A stretch of 64,000 nt of DNA from NCBI RefSeq assembly GCF_009796785.1, contig NZ_CP047026.1, positions 1,200,001-1,264,000 on the forward strand, in the 5' to 3' direction. The notes under the pieces are model-generated. The model saw nothing but the letters and a program-made list of their open reading frames with translations, was not told the DNA's origin and made no database searches. Positions 28,257-37,984 of this stretch are shown in pieces. A program made the position numbers and the translations under genes. Source of the DNA: Polaribacter sp. L3A8. Its GTDB lineage: Bacteria; Bacteroidota; Bacteroidia; Flavobacteriales; Flavobacteriaceae. Positions within the stretch are counted from its first letter, which is position 1, and every line of letters starts with the position of its first letter.

Positions 28257-29387
28257 CTATAATCGCTTATCCATTTGTTTTACCATCATATCTTTCCACT
28301 CTCTAAAATCTCCTGCTAAAATATGTTTTCTTGCTTCACGAGTTAACCAAACATAAAAACCTAAATTATGAATAGAAGCTATTTGTTTTCCTAACATTTC
28401 TTTTGCAGCAAAAAGATGACGTAAATAAGCTTTTGAGTACATAGTGTCTACCCAAGTAATATCCATATCATCTATTGGAGAAAAATCTTCTGCCCACTTT
28501 TTATTTTTGATGTTGATAGAACCATGTGCCGTAAACAACATTCCGTTTCTTGCGTTTCTTGTTGGCATAACACAATCGAACATATCGATACCCAAAGCAA
28601 TGTTTTCTAAAATGTTAATTGGCGTACCAACTCCCATTAAATAACGTGGCTTGTCTTCTGGTAAAATTTCTGTAACCACTTCTGTCATTGCATACATTTC
28701 TTCTGCAGGTTCACCTACAGAAAGACCTCCAATTGCATTTGCTTGTTGTCCTGAATTTGCAATATATTCGGCAGATTGTCTACGCAAATCTTTATACGTA
28801 CTTCCTTGTACTATTGGCATAAAGGTTTGCTCAAAACCATATTTAAATGGTAATTTATCTAAATGATTGATACATCTATCTAACCACCTATGCGTCATAT
28901 GCATAGATCTTTTTGCGTAATTATAATCGCAAGGATACGGTGTACATTCATCAAACGCCATAATTATATCAGCTCCAATGGTACGCTGCGTTTCCATTAC
29001 GTTTTCTGGTGTAAAAAAGTGCATAGAACCATCTATATGACTTTTAAACTTCACCCCTTCTTCGTTAATTTTTCTTCTTCCAGAAAGAGAATATACTTGG
29101 TAACCTCCAGAATCTGTTAAGATGTTACGATCCCAATTCATAAACTTATGCAAACCACCTGCTTTTTCTAAAATATCCATTCCTGGACGTAAGTATAAGT
29201 GATAGGTGTTTCCTAAAATAATATCGGGATTTATTTCGTTTTTAAGTTCTGTTTGATGGACTCCTTTTACGGTTCCAACAGTACCCACAGGCATAAATAT
29301 TGGCGTTTCAATTTCTCCATGATCAGTAGTTATTACTCCTGCTCTTGCCTTACTTTTTGGGTCGGTTATTTTTAAGTCGAATTTCAA
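28257..29387 (-). CDS. tgt: tRNA-guanine transglycosylase (Tgt), 376 aa, without zinc cysteines
   Basis: It exchanges G34 for preQ1 in tRNAs with GUN anticodons. The core motifs are present: DSGGYQVYSLS near 93, MAFDECTPYP near 144 and the catalytic region VMPTRNARNGMLF near 275. In classical bacterial enzymes a CxCxxC triplet plus a histidine binds zinc. Here the aligned segment (about 300-315, SPIDDMDITWVDTMYSKAYL) has no cysteine, while the histidine of the IHNLGFY block remains. I believe this is a lineage trait and not damage, since the rest is intact and the length normal. lptG and eamA follow. Confidence 0.93.
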   Translation of the reverse strand: MKFDLKITDPKSKARAGVITTDHGEIETPIFMPVGTVGTVKGVHQTELKNEINPDIILGNTYHLYLRPGMDILEKAGGLHKFMNWDRNILTDSGGYQVYSLSGRRKINEEGVKFKSHIDGSMHFFTPENVMETQRTIGADIIMAFDECTPYPCDYNYAKRSMHMTHRWLDRCINHLDKLPFKYGFEQTFMPIVQGSTYKDLRRQSAEYIANSGQQANAIGGLSVGEPAEEMYAMTEVVTEILPEDKPRYLMGVGTPINILENIALGIDMFDCVMPTRNARNGMLFTAHGSINIKNKKWAEDFSPIDDMDITWVDTMYSKAYLRHLFAAKEMLGKQIASIHNLGFYVWLTREARKHILAGDFREWKDMMVKQMDKRL

Positions 29388-29594
29388 TCGTATAAATTTT
29401 GATGATTCTTGTGATTAAAATTAATCACAAAATTAAGAACGTGTATAATTACTTTGTTCTCTAATTTATTTATTCTAAAAACAAATAAACTTTATTTTCA
29501 TTGCTGGCAAAGATACTATTATTTAAGAATTGATAAATAAAATGAAGTGTTATAAAAAACGAAAAGTTACAGCCCTACTTTTGTTGGCAAAAAT

Positions 29595-29667
29595 GCGCGT
29601 TAAGGATTGCAACGGAAATCCTTTTTTATTTTTTTAAATAAAAAAGATTGCAGAGCAAAGCCTGACC
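29595..29667. repeat. Dispersed intergenic element, copy 2
   Basis: Blocks GCGTTAAGGATTGCAACGG, ATCCTTTTTT, an A/T hairpin, AAAAAGAT, AGCAAAGCCTGACC follow the same order as at 1821-1885. It lies in the 300-bp spacer between the tgt upstream region and the rluF 3' end. The rest of that spacer holds only the motif TATCTTTG (leftward, 29508-29515), a possible tgt -7 element. Confidence 0.55.
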
Positions 29668-29687
29668 TAAAAAGGAACTCCCAAAAA

Positions 29688-30578
29688 CTACCAGCGTTTC
29701 TTTTTAGCAGAAAAACCGCCACTATTTCTTTTACTTTTTGGTGATGACTTTCTAAAAGAGGCACTTTTTTTATTAAAATCGTTTTTAGTTGGCGCTTCTC
29801 TTTTCTTAGAAGTTTGCTTTTTTGGTTTTTCTTTAACAGCAGATGCTTCTTCTGTTTTAGAAGAGGTAGAAATCATTTTATTAATTTCACTCATTTCTTG
29901 TTCGGTTAATTCTCGCCAATCTCCTGCTTGCAAATATCCAAGCTCTACATTCATAATTCTTGTACGTTTTAACTTGGTTACTTCATAACCTAAGTGCTCG
30001 CACATTCTACGAATTTGACGATTTAAACCTTGTGTTAAAATGATTTTAAAAATTTTACCACTTATTTTTTCTACCAAACATTTTTTGGTCATGGTACCTA
30101 AAATAGGAATTCCGCTTCCCATTGCTTGGATAAACTCATCTGTAATAGGCTTGTCTACAGAAACAAAGTATTCTTTCTCGTGATTGTTGCCTGCTCGTAA
30201 AATTTTATTTACAATATCACCATCGTTTGTAAGAAAAATTAATCCTTCAGACGGTTTATCTAAACGCCCAATCGGGAATAATCGTTCTGGGTAATTTACA
30301 TGCTTTACAATATTATTTGGCTCTCTCTCATCTGTTGTAGAAACAATACCAACCGGCTTGTTTAAAGCGATATATAGAATTTCGTCTTTGGGTTTTACTA
30401 ACCTTCCATCGAATTTTACAACGTCCTTTTCTCCTACTCTGTTTCCTAATTGAGTGGCTCTTCCGTTAATTGTAATTCTGCCTTCTTTTATATATTTTTC
30501 TGCTTCTCTACGAGAGCAAATACCAGAAGAACTTATATATTTATTAAGGTTTGTAGATTTTTTATTTGTATTGTCCAA
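29688..30578 (-). CDS. rluF: 23S rRNA pseudouridine synthase, RluF type, 296 aa
   Basis: It converts a uridine in 23S rRNA (U2604 in E. coli) to pseudouridine. An S4 RNA-binding domain lies at about 10-60 ([20 protein letters not shown]). The catalytic aspartate is in [16 protein letters not shown] near 103. The motif [26 protein letters not shown] is the RluF form. The last 65 residues form a lysine/serine-rich tail that looks disordered, common in Bacteroidota members. A -7 element TACTTTTG lies at 30595-30602. Confidence 0.9.
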   Translation of the reverse strand: MDNTNKKSTNLNKYISSSGICSRREAEKYIKEGRITINGRATQLGNRVGEKDVVKFDGRLVKPKDEILYIALNKPVGIVSTTDEREPNNIVKHVNYPERLFPIGRLDKPSEGLIFLTNDGDIVNKILRAGNNHEKEYFVSVDKPITDEFIQAMGSGIPILGTMTKKCLVEKISGKIFKIILTQGLNRQIRRMCEHLGYEVTKLKRTRIMNVELGYLQAGDWRELTEQEMSEINKMISTSSKTEEASAVKEKPKKQTSKKREAPTKNDFNKKSASFRKSSPKSKRNSGGFSAKKKRW

Positions 30579-30594
30579 AGAAAATAATTTTATG

Positions 30595-30602
30595 CAAAAG
30601 TA
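30595..30602 (-). promoter_or_regulatory. -7 element of rluF
   Basis: Read leftward, TACTTTTG fits TAnnTTTG and lies 16 nt before the start codon. The -33 part is unclear. Confidence 0.45.
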
Positions 30603-30646
30603 AGTATAAGATTATAATTTTATGTGTCTAAAATTGTTATTCTTAT

Positions 30647-31891
30647 CTAATCTATCTTTCTTTGATCAAACCATTTACCCACAAAATTTAAGTTTAAAGT
30701 AATTTTATGAAAATTCTCTTTAATTAATTTGTTTTCTAAAGTACCTTCTCTCCCATACGAATAAGAGATATTAAAGTAATCATTGCTATATTTTTTCATA
30801 GGTAAACCTACTCCTAAAGACACAAAATAACTATCTATCTGTTCATTGGATATTTTTAAAAACCCCGTGTTGTAATTTACTCCTGCTCTGTATTTTACAT
30901 TAGACCAATAACTGTATTTTTCTTTTGCAGATACAAACTGTACACCAAAAGCATAAATAGATTGGTTTGCATAACTCTCGTTATTTTGTTGCTGATTGGT
31001 ATCACTCCAAAGTAATTTACGATAATCCAAACTGGTGGTAATTTTTTTGTTGATGACCAATGTAATTCCCACTCCGTAAGTAAGCGGAAGTTCAAAATTA
31101 TCTAAATCATTTTCAACCTCACTTTCTATAGCTATTGATGTTCCGCTAGAAGTTGTTTTATAAGATGTTCTTGTTTGCGTTCCGCTTAAAGAGCTTGGTA
31201 ATTCTAAAGTACCACCAAGTATTGTTTCGACTCCTTTAATAGTTGGTAATTTGTATTGCAAACCTGTTTTTAGCTTTACACCTCCATAATAATTTTGATC
31301 GCTAATAGAAACTAAAGAGCCTGCATAGGCTAAACTTTCTTGATTGATAGATCCAAAGAGAAAAGAAACATCTACACCAAAAGATAGGTTTTTAATCACC
31401 TTAAAACCGGTGGATAAATAAAATTTATTCAAGCCCCCTTCTCCTGTTACCCTTGTAATATAAGTATCCGTAGCTCCTTCAATGGCATTTTCTACATCTA
31501 TATTATAACCTGTTTTTGTATACGGAAGCAAGCCAATACCCACACCCCAATCTTTTTTTATTGGAAATGCGATGGCAATGTGTGAGATATTTCCGTTCGT
31601 AGAAGTTTCACTAACACTATTTGTTTTTAATGTAGAATAGGTACCATTTAAACCAAACTCGTACAAGAACGATTTTGGTAAAACACCACTTAAACTCGCT
31701 GGGTTAAATAAATTTATTTCAAATGGGTTTGCTTGTGCAATACCGGTATTTCCTAAACCTGTTAAACCTCCGGTTGCTGTTTTATTTTCTACCCCTAAAC
31801 CAAACAAAGAATAGGGTGTATTTGTATTTACTTGTCCTAACAAAACATTTACAGATCCAATTAACACTATTAATAGTAGGTTCTTTTTCAT
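30647..31891 (-). CDS. Putative outer-membrane beta-barrel protein, 414 aa
   Basis: A signal peptide (MKKNLLLIVLIGSVNVLLGQ) is followed by NTNTPYSLFGLGVENKTATGG and NPASLSGVLPKSFLYEFGLNG, the start seen in flavobacterial FadL/OMPP1-like barrels. Alternating strands with aromatic ends continue to the C-terminus. No ligand can be named. It follows the DUF4270 gene with a single-base gap on the same strand, so the two are surely co-transcribed and may act together at the outer membrane. Confidence 0.75.
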   Translation of the reverse strand: MKKNLLLIVLIGSVNVLLGQVNTNTPYSLFGLGVENKTATGGLTGLGNTGIAQANPFEINLFNPASLSGVLPKSFLYEFGLNGTYSTLKTNSVSETSTNGNISHIAIAFPIKKDWGVGIGLLPYTKTGYNIDVENAIEGATDTYITRVTGEGGLNKFYLSTGFKVIKNLSFGVDVSFLFGSINQESLAYAGSLVSISDQNYYGGVKLKTGLQYKLPTIKGVETILGGTLELPSSLSGTQTRTSYKTTSSGTSIAIESEVENDLDNFELPLTYGVGITLVINKKITTSLDYRKLLWSDTNQQQNNESYANQSIYAFGVQFVSAKEKYSYWSNVKYRAGVNYNTGFLKISNEQIDSYFVSLGVGLPMKKYSNDYFNISYSYGREGTLENKLIKENFHKITLNLNFVGKWFDQRKID

Positions 31892-31892
31892 C

Positions 31893-33215
31893 TTAATAGT
31901 TTAAAAATTTTACTGATAATTTTACTTCGTTATTGGTACTTGGGTTATTTTCTATAACCAATTTATCCACTTCTTTTGTGTAATCTTCATACTGAATCAT
32001 TAATGCATAATTTAAATCTTCTTCTGTAAAAAGAATACTTTCTACAAAGCCACTTAAATCGATAGTGTAATACGTGTTTTCATCAAACTCATCATTATTT
32101 TCAACTAAAATAGCAGACGCAACATTGCCATCTATACCTGTAAGCTGTTCTATAATTCTATTTTTATGATCTACCACAAAAACCGATAAAGATTCTGGCA
32201 AGGGGTTGTCTTCATTATAACTACCTAACAGCGGATTAAAGGTTAATGTTGCACTTAAAGTGGTTGCATTTTCATACAATTCAGTGAGTCTTTTTATAGA
32301 GGGAATTTCTATTCTCGGTGTAACACCAATGCCTCCTTGTGCAAATAGTAAATTATCTGTTTCTGTACTTATTTTAATTTCTTCTCCATCTTCAAAATTC
32401 CCCACAGTGGAATTAGAGAAGTTTCCCTCAATTTGATTAAACTGTTTGGCGGCACTAGAAATTGTAAAGTCCATATAATAGCTATTATCTTCACTATCAT
32501 CATCTTTTACCGAATAATACAAGCGCATACCAGAGTTACCAACGGTACTTTGCCCCACTTGTGCATTAAAACCTAGAATATGGCTATTTACTGTTGTATT
32601 TGGTACAATCGCTAATCCTTTAAAATATTGTAAAAAATCATCTGTAGTATTAATATCATTATCTACAATTTTATCAAAAATTTCTTCCCCTAAAACGTTA
32701 TCCATTTTAATAAATAATGAATCCGTAGCTCTATTGGGCCTTGGTGTAAATGAAATTTGACCTAAAATATTGGCGTCATATTTTAAGGAAGAAGTATTGT
32801 ATAAACTATTATTATCTTCTGTTTCTACCGTTTCTGTAATTCTGTGTAAAGTATAGGTTTGTATTTTAGTTGTATCACCATAATAGTAATTATCATAATT
32901 TAAAATAAACCCAATAGAATCATATTCTGCATTGGTATCAATAGAAAAATTAGAGTTTATTAACTGTAGATATGATTTTGCAGACAAACTACCTAAATTT
33001 TCATCCACCACATTACCTACTAAAATTCTATTTGTACTTTCAGTAACAATAGAATCTCGTTTAAAAGTTCCTGCTTTTACCGTAAACGTATCTATAACCC
33101 TAACCTGAATATTGTTTTCTATAAAATCACTACCAACTTCATAAACAGTAGTATCATCTGTTGCACAGGATATCAGAAAAACAAAACTTAAAACACCAAT
33201 AATTAAATACCTCAT
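31893..33215 (-). CDS. DUF4270 lipoprotein, 440 aa
   Basis: A lipoprotein signal (MRYLIIGVLSFVFLISC, cysteine at 17) leads a protein with the DUF4270 pattern: VGSDFIENNIQVRVIDTFTVKAGTFKRDSI, then LVGNVVDENLGSLSAKSYLQL near 65. The family is restricted to Bacteroidota, is expected at the outer membrane, and has no proven function. It heads a two-gene operon. The element TACTTTTG at 33229-33236 is its likely -7 motif. Confidence 0.85.
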   Translation of the reverse strand: MRYLIIGVLSFVFLISCATDDTTVYEVGSDFIENNIQVRVIDTFTVKAGTFKRDSIVTESTNRILVGNVVDENLGSLSAKSYLQLINSNFSIDTNAEYDSIGFILNYDNYYYGDTTKIQTYTLHRITETVETEDNNSLYNTSSLKYDANILGQISFTPRPNRATDSLFIKMDNVLGEEIFDKIVDNDINTTDDFLQYFKGLAIVPNTTVNSHILGFNAQVGQSTVGNSGMRLYYSVKDDDSEDNSYYMDFTISSAAKQFNQIEGNFSNSTVGNFEDGEEIKISTETDNLLFAQGGIGVTPRIEIPSIKRLTELYENATTLSATLTFNPLLGSYNEDNPLPESLSVFVVDHKNRIIEQLTGIDGNVASAILVENNDEFDENTYYTIDLSGFVESILFTEEDLNYALMIQYEDYTKEVDKLVIENNPSTNNEVKLSVKFLNY

Positions 33216-33228
33216 TTTACTTTTTTAG

Positions 33229-33236
33229 CAAAAGTA
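33229..33236 (-). promoter_or_regulatory. -7 element of the DUF4270 operon
   Basis: Read leftward, TACTTTTG fits TAnnTTTG, with a TTG 16 nt further upstream (33253-33255). It lies 13 nt before the start codon. Confidence 0.5.
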
Positions 33237-33462
33237 TTAGGGTCGTTTTCATCAAAAATCACAAAATATATAAACGCTATTTTTTTATAGACTTACCACT
33301 AAAAAACACCTCTAAACTCAATTATTAACACCTTTTAAGAAAATTAACATTTGATTTACATGTTTATCTGTAAAATACCCCTGTTTGTCTATTTTGTACT
33401 ATTTTAAATTAAATAGCTTTTACGTTTGCCAAATAATTAAGCAAATGAATAAATTAAATCTA

Positions 33463-34473
33463 ATGAGAAAAACAAATTTAATACAAAAGAGTTCTAAACT
33501 CTTTTTAGCAACATTGCTAATGTCTCTATTTTTTATAGGATGTAGTAGTGATGATGATGATGACGATGAGTACGGAAACTGGGTAGAAAGTTCTACTTTT
33601 GATGGAAATTCTAGAGCAAACTCAGTAAGCTTTACCATTGGTACAAAGGGATATTTAGTTACCGGCCATGATGGTGATGATTATTTAGCTGATACTTGGG
33701 AATACAATTCTGACAATGATTATTGGGTAAAAAAAGCCAATTTTCCGGGAGTTGCAAGAAGTGGTGCTGTTGGTTTTTCTATTAACGGAAAAGGATATTT
33801 AGGTACAGGGTATGACGGAGAGAGTAGGCTAAATGATTTTTGGGAATATGATCCATCATCAGATGCTTGGACACAAAAAGCAGATTTTGCAGGAACCGCA
33901 AGATATGGAGCAATCGCTTTTACTATTGGTAACGATGGTTATATTGGTACTGGTTACGATGGCAGCGAACAAAAAGATTTTTGGAAATACAATGTAGCCG
34001 CAAATACTTGGGAGCAATCAGTTGGTTTTGGTGGAGAAAAGCGTCAAAATGCGTCTGTTTTTACCATTAATGATGTAGCTTATATTGGTTTAGGAATTCA
34101 TAATGGTGCATACGAAAAAGATTTTTATGCATTTAATGGTACTACTTGGACAAGGCTAACTGACTTAGACGATGATGACGACGACGACGATGATTATGAA
34201 ATTCTATTAAGCAGTGGAGCCGCTTTTTCATTAAATGGAAAAGGATATGTAACTACCGGTATTTCTGGTTCTATTACCACAGAAACTTGGGAATATGACC
34301 CAAGTACAGATACTTGGGATGAGTTACCTGTATTTGAAGGTACTGCAAGACAAGATGCCTCTGCCTTTACTTTCGATTCTAAAGCTTTTGTTTTAATGGG
34401 TAGAAGTGGTAGTTATTATTTTGATGATGTTTGGGAATTTAGACCCGATGAATTAGAAAATGAAGACGATTAA
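33463..34473 (+). CDS. Kelch-repeat lipoprotein, 336 aa
   Basis: The start at 33463 (MRKTNLIQKSSKLFLATLLMSLFFIGC) leaves the promoter-like TACGTTTG at 33421-33428 outside the gene. The ATG at 33445 is a second option. After the lipid cysteine comes a run of six aspartates, then five or six Kelch-like blades (GKGYLGTGYDGESRLNDFWEYDPSSDAW and similar, each near 50 residues), so a beta-propeller is expected on the cell surface or in the periplasm. A second aspartate run interrupts a blade near residue 240. The partner is unknown. Confidence 0.82.
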   Translation: MRKTNLIQKSSKLFLATLLMSLFFIGCSSDDDDDDEYGNWVESSTFDGNSRANSVSFTIGTKGYLVTGHDGDDYLADTWEYNSDNDYWVKKANFPGVARSGAVGFSINGKGYLGTGYDGESRLNDFWEYDPSSDAWTQKADFAGTARYGAIAFTIGNDGYIGTGYDGSEQKDFWKYNVAANTWEQSVGFGGEKRQNASVFTINDVAYIGLGIHNGAYEKDFYAFNGTTWTRLTDLDDDDDDDDDYEILLSSGAAFSLNGKGYVTTGISGSITTETWEYDPSTDTWDELPVFEGTARQDASAFTFDSKAFVLMGRSGSYYFDDVWEFRPDELENEDD

Positions 34474-34506
34474 GTTTTAGTAAACTTATTTTTCTAAAAA
34501 TATAGA

Positions 34507-34558
34507 AGATTAAAAATGAAGATACTATAAATCAGTTTCTTCATTTTTAATCTTTTTT
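34507..34558 (+). terminator. Terminator of the Kelch gene
   Basis: AGATTAAAAATGAAGA and TCTTCATTTTTAATCT pair across a 20-nt loop and are followed by a T run. Confidence 0.75.
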
Positions 34559-34627
34559 GTGATAAAAACAACAATTCATTGGGAGACTTTTTAGAAACAT
34601 CCTTCATAATTTTGCACCTATTAAATA

Positions 34628-35671
34628 ATGGATAGCTTGAATACAACATTAAAAAAACTGAATACAAAAATACTGATTCATAGTCTTATATGGATTTTTT
34701 TTCTGGCTATTACCGCCATTCAGTCTTATGCTCGCTTTAGCACCATTCCTAATCAGTTTTACATTTTAAACTTCATTTTTATTGCTGCTTTTTATCTAAA
34801 TTATTTAGTACTAATTCCTAAATTTTTACTGAATAAAAAAATTATTCTATATGTTGTTCTTTCTTTAGTAATTATATTTTCTGTAATTTATGTAATAGAA
34901 TCTTTTCTAAAAATTTCACTAAAACCCCCTTTTCTTAATAATGGATTCGATCACAACTTTTCAAGACGTCGTCAAAATAACATAAACTTAAGACCGCCTA
35001 TTTTATTGCTCTTATTTTTTGCTTTAAGTACTTGTATAAAACTAGTTTCTGAATGGTATAAATCAGAAAAAGAAAGAACTTTAATTGCTTCTCAAAAAGT
35101 AAATTCTGAATTATCTTTTTTAAAAGCACAGTTAAATCCTCATTTTTTATTCAACTCTTTAAACAGCATTTATTCTTTAGCTAATAAAAAGTCCGACGAT
35201 ACAACTGTGGCCATTGTTACACTTTCTGAACTCATGCGGTATATGATTTATGAAGCCAATGAAGAGTTAATTTCCTTAGAAAAAGAAATAGATTATATAA
35301 AAAACTACATCTCTTTACAGTTGTTACGTTTAAAAGATTCTAGTGGTGTAAAAATAAATATTCATGGAGATTTAAACTACAAAATAGAGCCTTTACTGCT
35401 CATCTCTTTTATAGAAAACGCCTTTAAATACGGAACAGATTATAAAGGAAAAACAGACATTAACATAAAGATTTCTACCATTAACGATCAATTACACCTA
35501 GCCGTTTACAATCTATGCTCTTTACAAAACACCATCAATAAAGATTCTGGCATTGGTTTAGAAAACATACAAAATAGGTTGAACTTATTGTACCCAAAAA
35601 CACATACTTTAGAGATTACAAACACAAAGAAATCATTTGAAATTCATTTAAAAATCGAATTAAAAAAATAA
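34628..35671 (+). CDS. LytS-type sensor histidine kinase, 347 aa
   Basis: Four membrane helices lie in residues 15-145. The C-terminal half has the His_kinase (LytS/YehU) signature LNPHFLFNSLNSIYSLANKKSDD, whose first histidine is the phosphoacceptor near residue 172. The ATP-binding N box is LISFIENAFKYG near 260, and the G box is SGIGLENIQNRLNLLY near 313. The gene is 3 nt from the response regulator, forming a two-component pair. The signal is unknown. Confidence 0.92.
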   Translation: MDSLNTTLKKLNTKILIHSLIWIFFLAITAIQSYARFSTIPNQFYILNFIFIAAFYLNYLVLIPKFLLNKKIILYVVLSLVIIFSVIYVIESFLKISLKPPFLNNGFDHNFSRRRQNNINLRPPILLLLFFALSTCIKLVSEWYKSEKERTLIASQKVNSELSFLKAQLNPHFLFNSLNSIYSLANKKSDDTTVAIVTLSELMRYMIYEANEELISLEKEIDYIKNYISLQLLRLKDSSGVKINIHGDLNYKIEPLLLISFIENAFKYGTDYKGKTDINIKISTINDQLHLAVYNLCSLQNTINKDSGIGLENIQNRLNLLYPKTHTLEITNTKKSFEIHLKIELKK

Positions 35672-35674
35672 AAT

Positions 35675-36385
35675 ATGAAGTGTATAATTATTGATGATGA
35701 ACCGCTTGCACTTGAATTATTAGAAGATTTTATTTCTAAAATTCCGTTTTTAGAATTAGTCGCATCTTGCTCTAACGGTTTTGAAGCTACAAGCTTTTTA
35801 CAAGAACAAACAATCGATTTAGTTTTTACAGACATAGAAATGCCTGATTTTTCTGGAATCGATTTTATAAAATCTCTAGAAACAAAACCCATGTTTATTT
35901 TCACTACCGCTTATTCTCATTATGCAGTAGAGGGTTTTAATTTAAACGCCATCGATTACCTTGTAAAACCCATCCCGTTTCATCGATTTTTAAAAGCAGC
36001 CACAAGAGCTCAAAATTTATTAAAATCAAAAGAAGAAGAAGAAGAAACACCGGTTGCAAACCAAGAAATAAATCCTGATTTTATTTTTGTAAAATCTGAA
36101 TACGAAAATTTAAAAATAAATTTGTGCGATATTAAATATATCGAATCTTTAAAAGATTATATTAAAATTCATACCCATAAAGAAAAACCTATTTTAACGC
36201 TCAGCAGCCTCAAAAGCTTTGAAGAAAAATTAGGAAAAACAAACTTTATACGTGTACATAAATCCTTTATTGTTTCTTTAAAACACATTTATTCAGTACA
36301 AAGAAATAGAATTATTATTGATGATAATTGGATACCGATTGGTTTAAATTACCGTGAAGAATTTATCAAAAAAATTGATCATTAA
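35675..36385 (+). CDS. LytTR-family response regulator, 236 aa
   Basis: The receiver domain (about 1-118) has the acidic pair DDE near 7, the phosphoacceptor aspartate in LVFTDIEMPDFSG near 50 and a lysine in LVKPI near 103. The LytTR DNA-binding domain (about 135-236) contains IKYIESLKDYIKIHT and FIRVHKSFIVSLKHI. It should regulate genes on signal from the adjoining kinase. The stop is 1 bp from the end of the converging AlkB-like gene. Confidence 0.93.
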   Translation: MKCIIIDDEPLALELLEDFISKIPFLELVASCSNGFEATSFLQEQTIDLVFTDIEMPDFSGIDFIKSLETKPMFIFTTAYSHYAVEGFNLNAIDYLVKPIPFHRFLKAATRAQNLLKSKEEEEETPVANQEINPDFIFVKSEYENLKINLCDIKYIESLKDYIKIHTHKEKPILTLSSLKSFEEKLGKTNFIRVHKSFIVSLKHIYSVQRNRIIIDDNWIPIGLNYREEFIKKIDH

Positions 36386-36386
36386 T

Positions 36387-36989
36387 TTACAATTCTATGG
36401 TCCTAAAAGTCAGGTTAATTCTTGGCGAGTTTACTTTTTTAGTAGGTGGTAATCGATGAAGCCAATGGGTTTGAGTACCTTCTCTCATCACTAATAAACT
36501 TCCTTTTTCTAAAACAATATCTACTCTCTGTTTGTTCTTTTTATGCTTAAAAGAAAACTTACGGTCGGCTCCTAAAGATAACGAAGCAATAGCGCCATTT
36601 TCTCGTAACATTTTTTCTCCATCAGAATGATATGCCATTCCTTCTGCTCCTGTAGGGTATAAGTTTAACAGACAAGAATTATAGGTTGCTCCACTTTCTC
36701 GTTCTACGATTTCTTTCAAAGCTAACAACTCTTCAGTAAAAATATTTGCCCTTTTTGTTATTTTAGAATAGGTATAAGAATATTCAGATTCGCCATACCA
36801 AGCCACCTTTCTTTTGGTGATGATTTTTTTACCAAAAATAATTGCTTCATCATTTTTAAATTGAATGGTTTCCATCAATTTTTGATAATAAAATTCACAT
36901 TGTTTTTTATCTAAAACAAGTCCGTGGTAATTGGTAACCCCATCAAAAGGTAAAATATTTTTGATGCTTTCTGTCGAGAATAAATCCAT
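36387..36989 (-). CDS. AlkB-like 2-oxoglutarate/Fe(II) dioxygenase, 200 aa
   Basis: The fold removes alkyl groups from nucleic-acid bases. The iron ligands are H and D of MAYHSDGEK near 117-119 and a histidine in GTQTHWLHRLP near 175. The 2-oxoglutarate-binding arginine lies in RINLTFR at the C-terminus. Length and motifs resemble bacterial AlkB homologues of the ALKBH2/3 type. The gene is single and divergent from the nucleotidyltransferase. Confidence 0.88.
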   Translation of the reverse strand: MDLFSTESIKNILPFDGVTNYHGLVLDKKQCEFYYQKLMETIQFKNDEAIIFGKKIITKRKVAWYGESEYSYTYSKITKRANIFTEELLALKEIVERESGATYNSCLLNLYPTGAEGMAYHSDGEKMLRENGAIASLSLGADRKFSFKHKKNKQRVDIVLEKGSLLVMREGTQTHWLHRLPPTKKVNSPRINLTFRTIEL

Positions 36990-37048
36990 AAAATAAAAAT
37001 ACTAATTAAACTTGAAATGATTACTTTTAAAGGATAAAATAAGAGTTT

Positions 37049-37924
37049 ATGCACAATAATTTAATCATATTAGCAGGTGGCGCATCTTCTAGAATGAAAA
37101 AACCTGCGACTTCTAAAACTATAAATTCAGATGAAACTACACAAGCCAACAACAGAAGTAAAAGTTTAATTAGTTTAGATAATTCTGGTAGACCTGTGTT
37201 AGATTATCTTTTGTATAACGCTAAAAAGGCGGGTTATAAAAATATCTATATTGTAATTAATGAAAAAGGTGGTTTGTTTAAGGAATTTTACGGTAGCAAA
37301 GATAAAAACAATAATTTTAACGAGTTAAATATTTCTTTCCCCATTCAATATATTCCTGCAAATAAAGAAAAACCTTTCGGAACCGCAGATGCACTTTTAC
37401 AAGCGGTAGAGCAGTTTCCCGAATTGAACAATCAATTTTATACGGTCTGTAATAGTGATAATTTATATTCTACAAAAGCGTTAAATTTATTGAGAGAAAC
37501 AGAGCATAAAAATGCATTTATCTCATATAACAGAGATACTTTAGAGTTTCCTTTAGAGCGAATTTCTAAGTTTGCTCTCACCAAATTAAACGAGCATAAT
37601 GAACTGGTACATATTCTTGAAAAACCATCAGAACAAGATGTTCCTAATTTTTACGATAGAGAACAAAAGTTAAGAGTCAGCATGAATATTTTTAAGTTTG
37701 AAGGAAAAGAATTCTATCCTTTTTTAAAGAATTGCCCCGTGCATCCTAGAAGAAATGAAAAAGAAATGCAAACTGCCTTGTTAAATTATATTACAGAAAC
37801 CGATAATAAAGTGGTCGGAATTCCGCTTTCGGAACATGTTCCAGATTTGTCTTCTAAAGATGATATCGCAATTGTAAAAGCATATCTAAAAAAGAATTAC
37901 ACTACTTTAGATTGGAATGCGTAA
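37049..37924 (+). CDS. Sugar-phosphate nucleotidyltransferase-like protein, 291 aa
   Basis: The N-terminus LIILAGGASSRMKKP is the nucleotide-binding signature of NTP-transferase folds, and VCNSDNLYSTKAL near 131 supplies a metal-binding aspartate. An insert rich in polar residues (TSKTINSDETTQANNRS) separates the signature from the lysine in SKSLISL. The nucleotide and sugar are not known. It could equally make a sugar nucleotide for surface glycans or serve a salvage step. Confidence 0.78.
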   Translation: MHNNLIILAGGASSRMKKPATSKTINSDETTQANNRSKSLISLDNSGRPVLDYLLYNAKKAGYKNIYIVINEKGGLFKEFYGSKDKNNNFNELNISFPIQYIPANKEKPFGTADALLQAVEQFPELNNQFYTVCNSDNLYSTKALNLLRETEHKNAFISYNRDTLEFPLERISKFALTKLNEHNELVHILEKPSEQDVPNFYDREQKLRVSMNIFKFEGKEFYPFLKNCPVHPRRNEKEMQTALLNYITETDNKVVGIPLSEHVPDLSSKDDIAIVKAYLKKNYTTLDWNA

Positions 37925-37984
37925 TAAAAAGAACCTAGCTTCCCCAAAATTTTAAAAAGCGATTACAACACTTTTTAAAACTTA

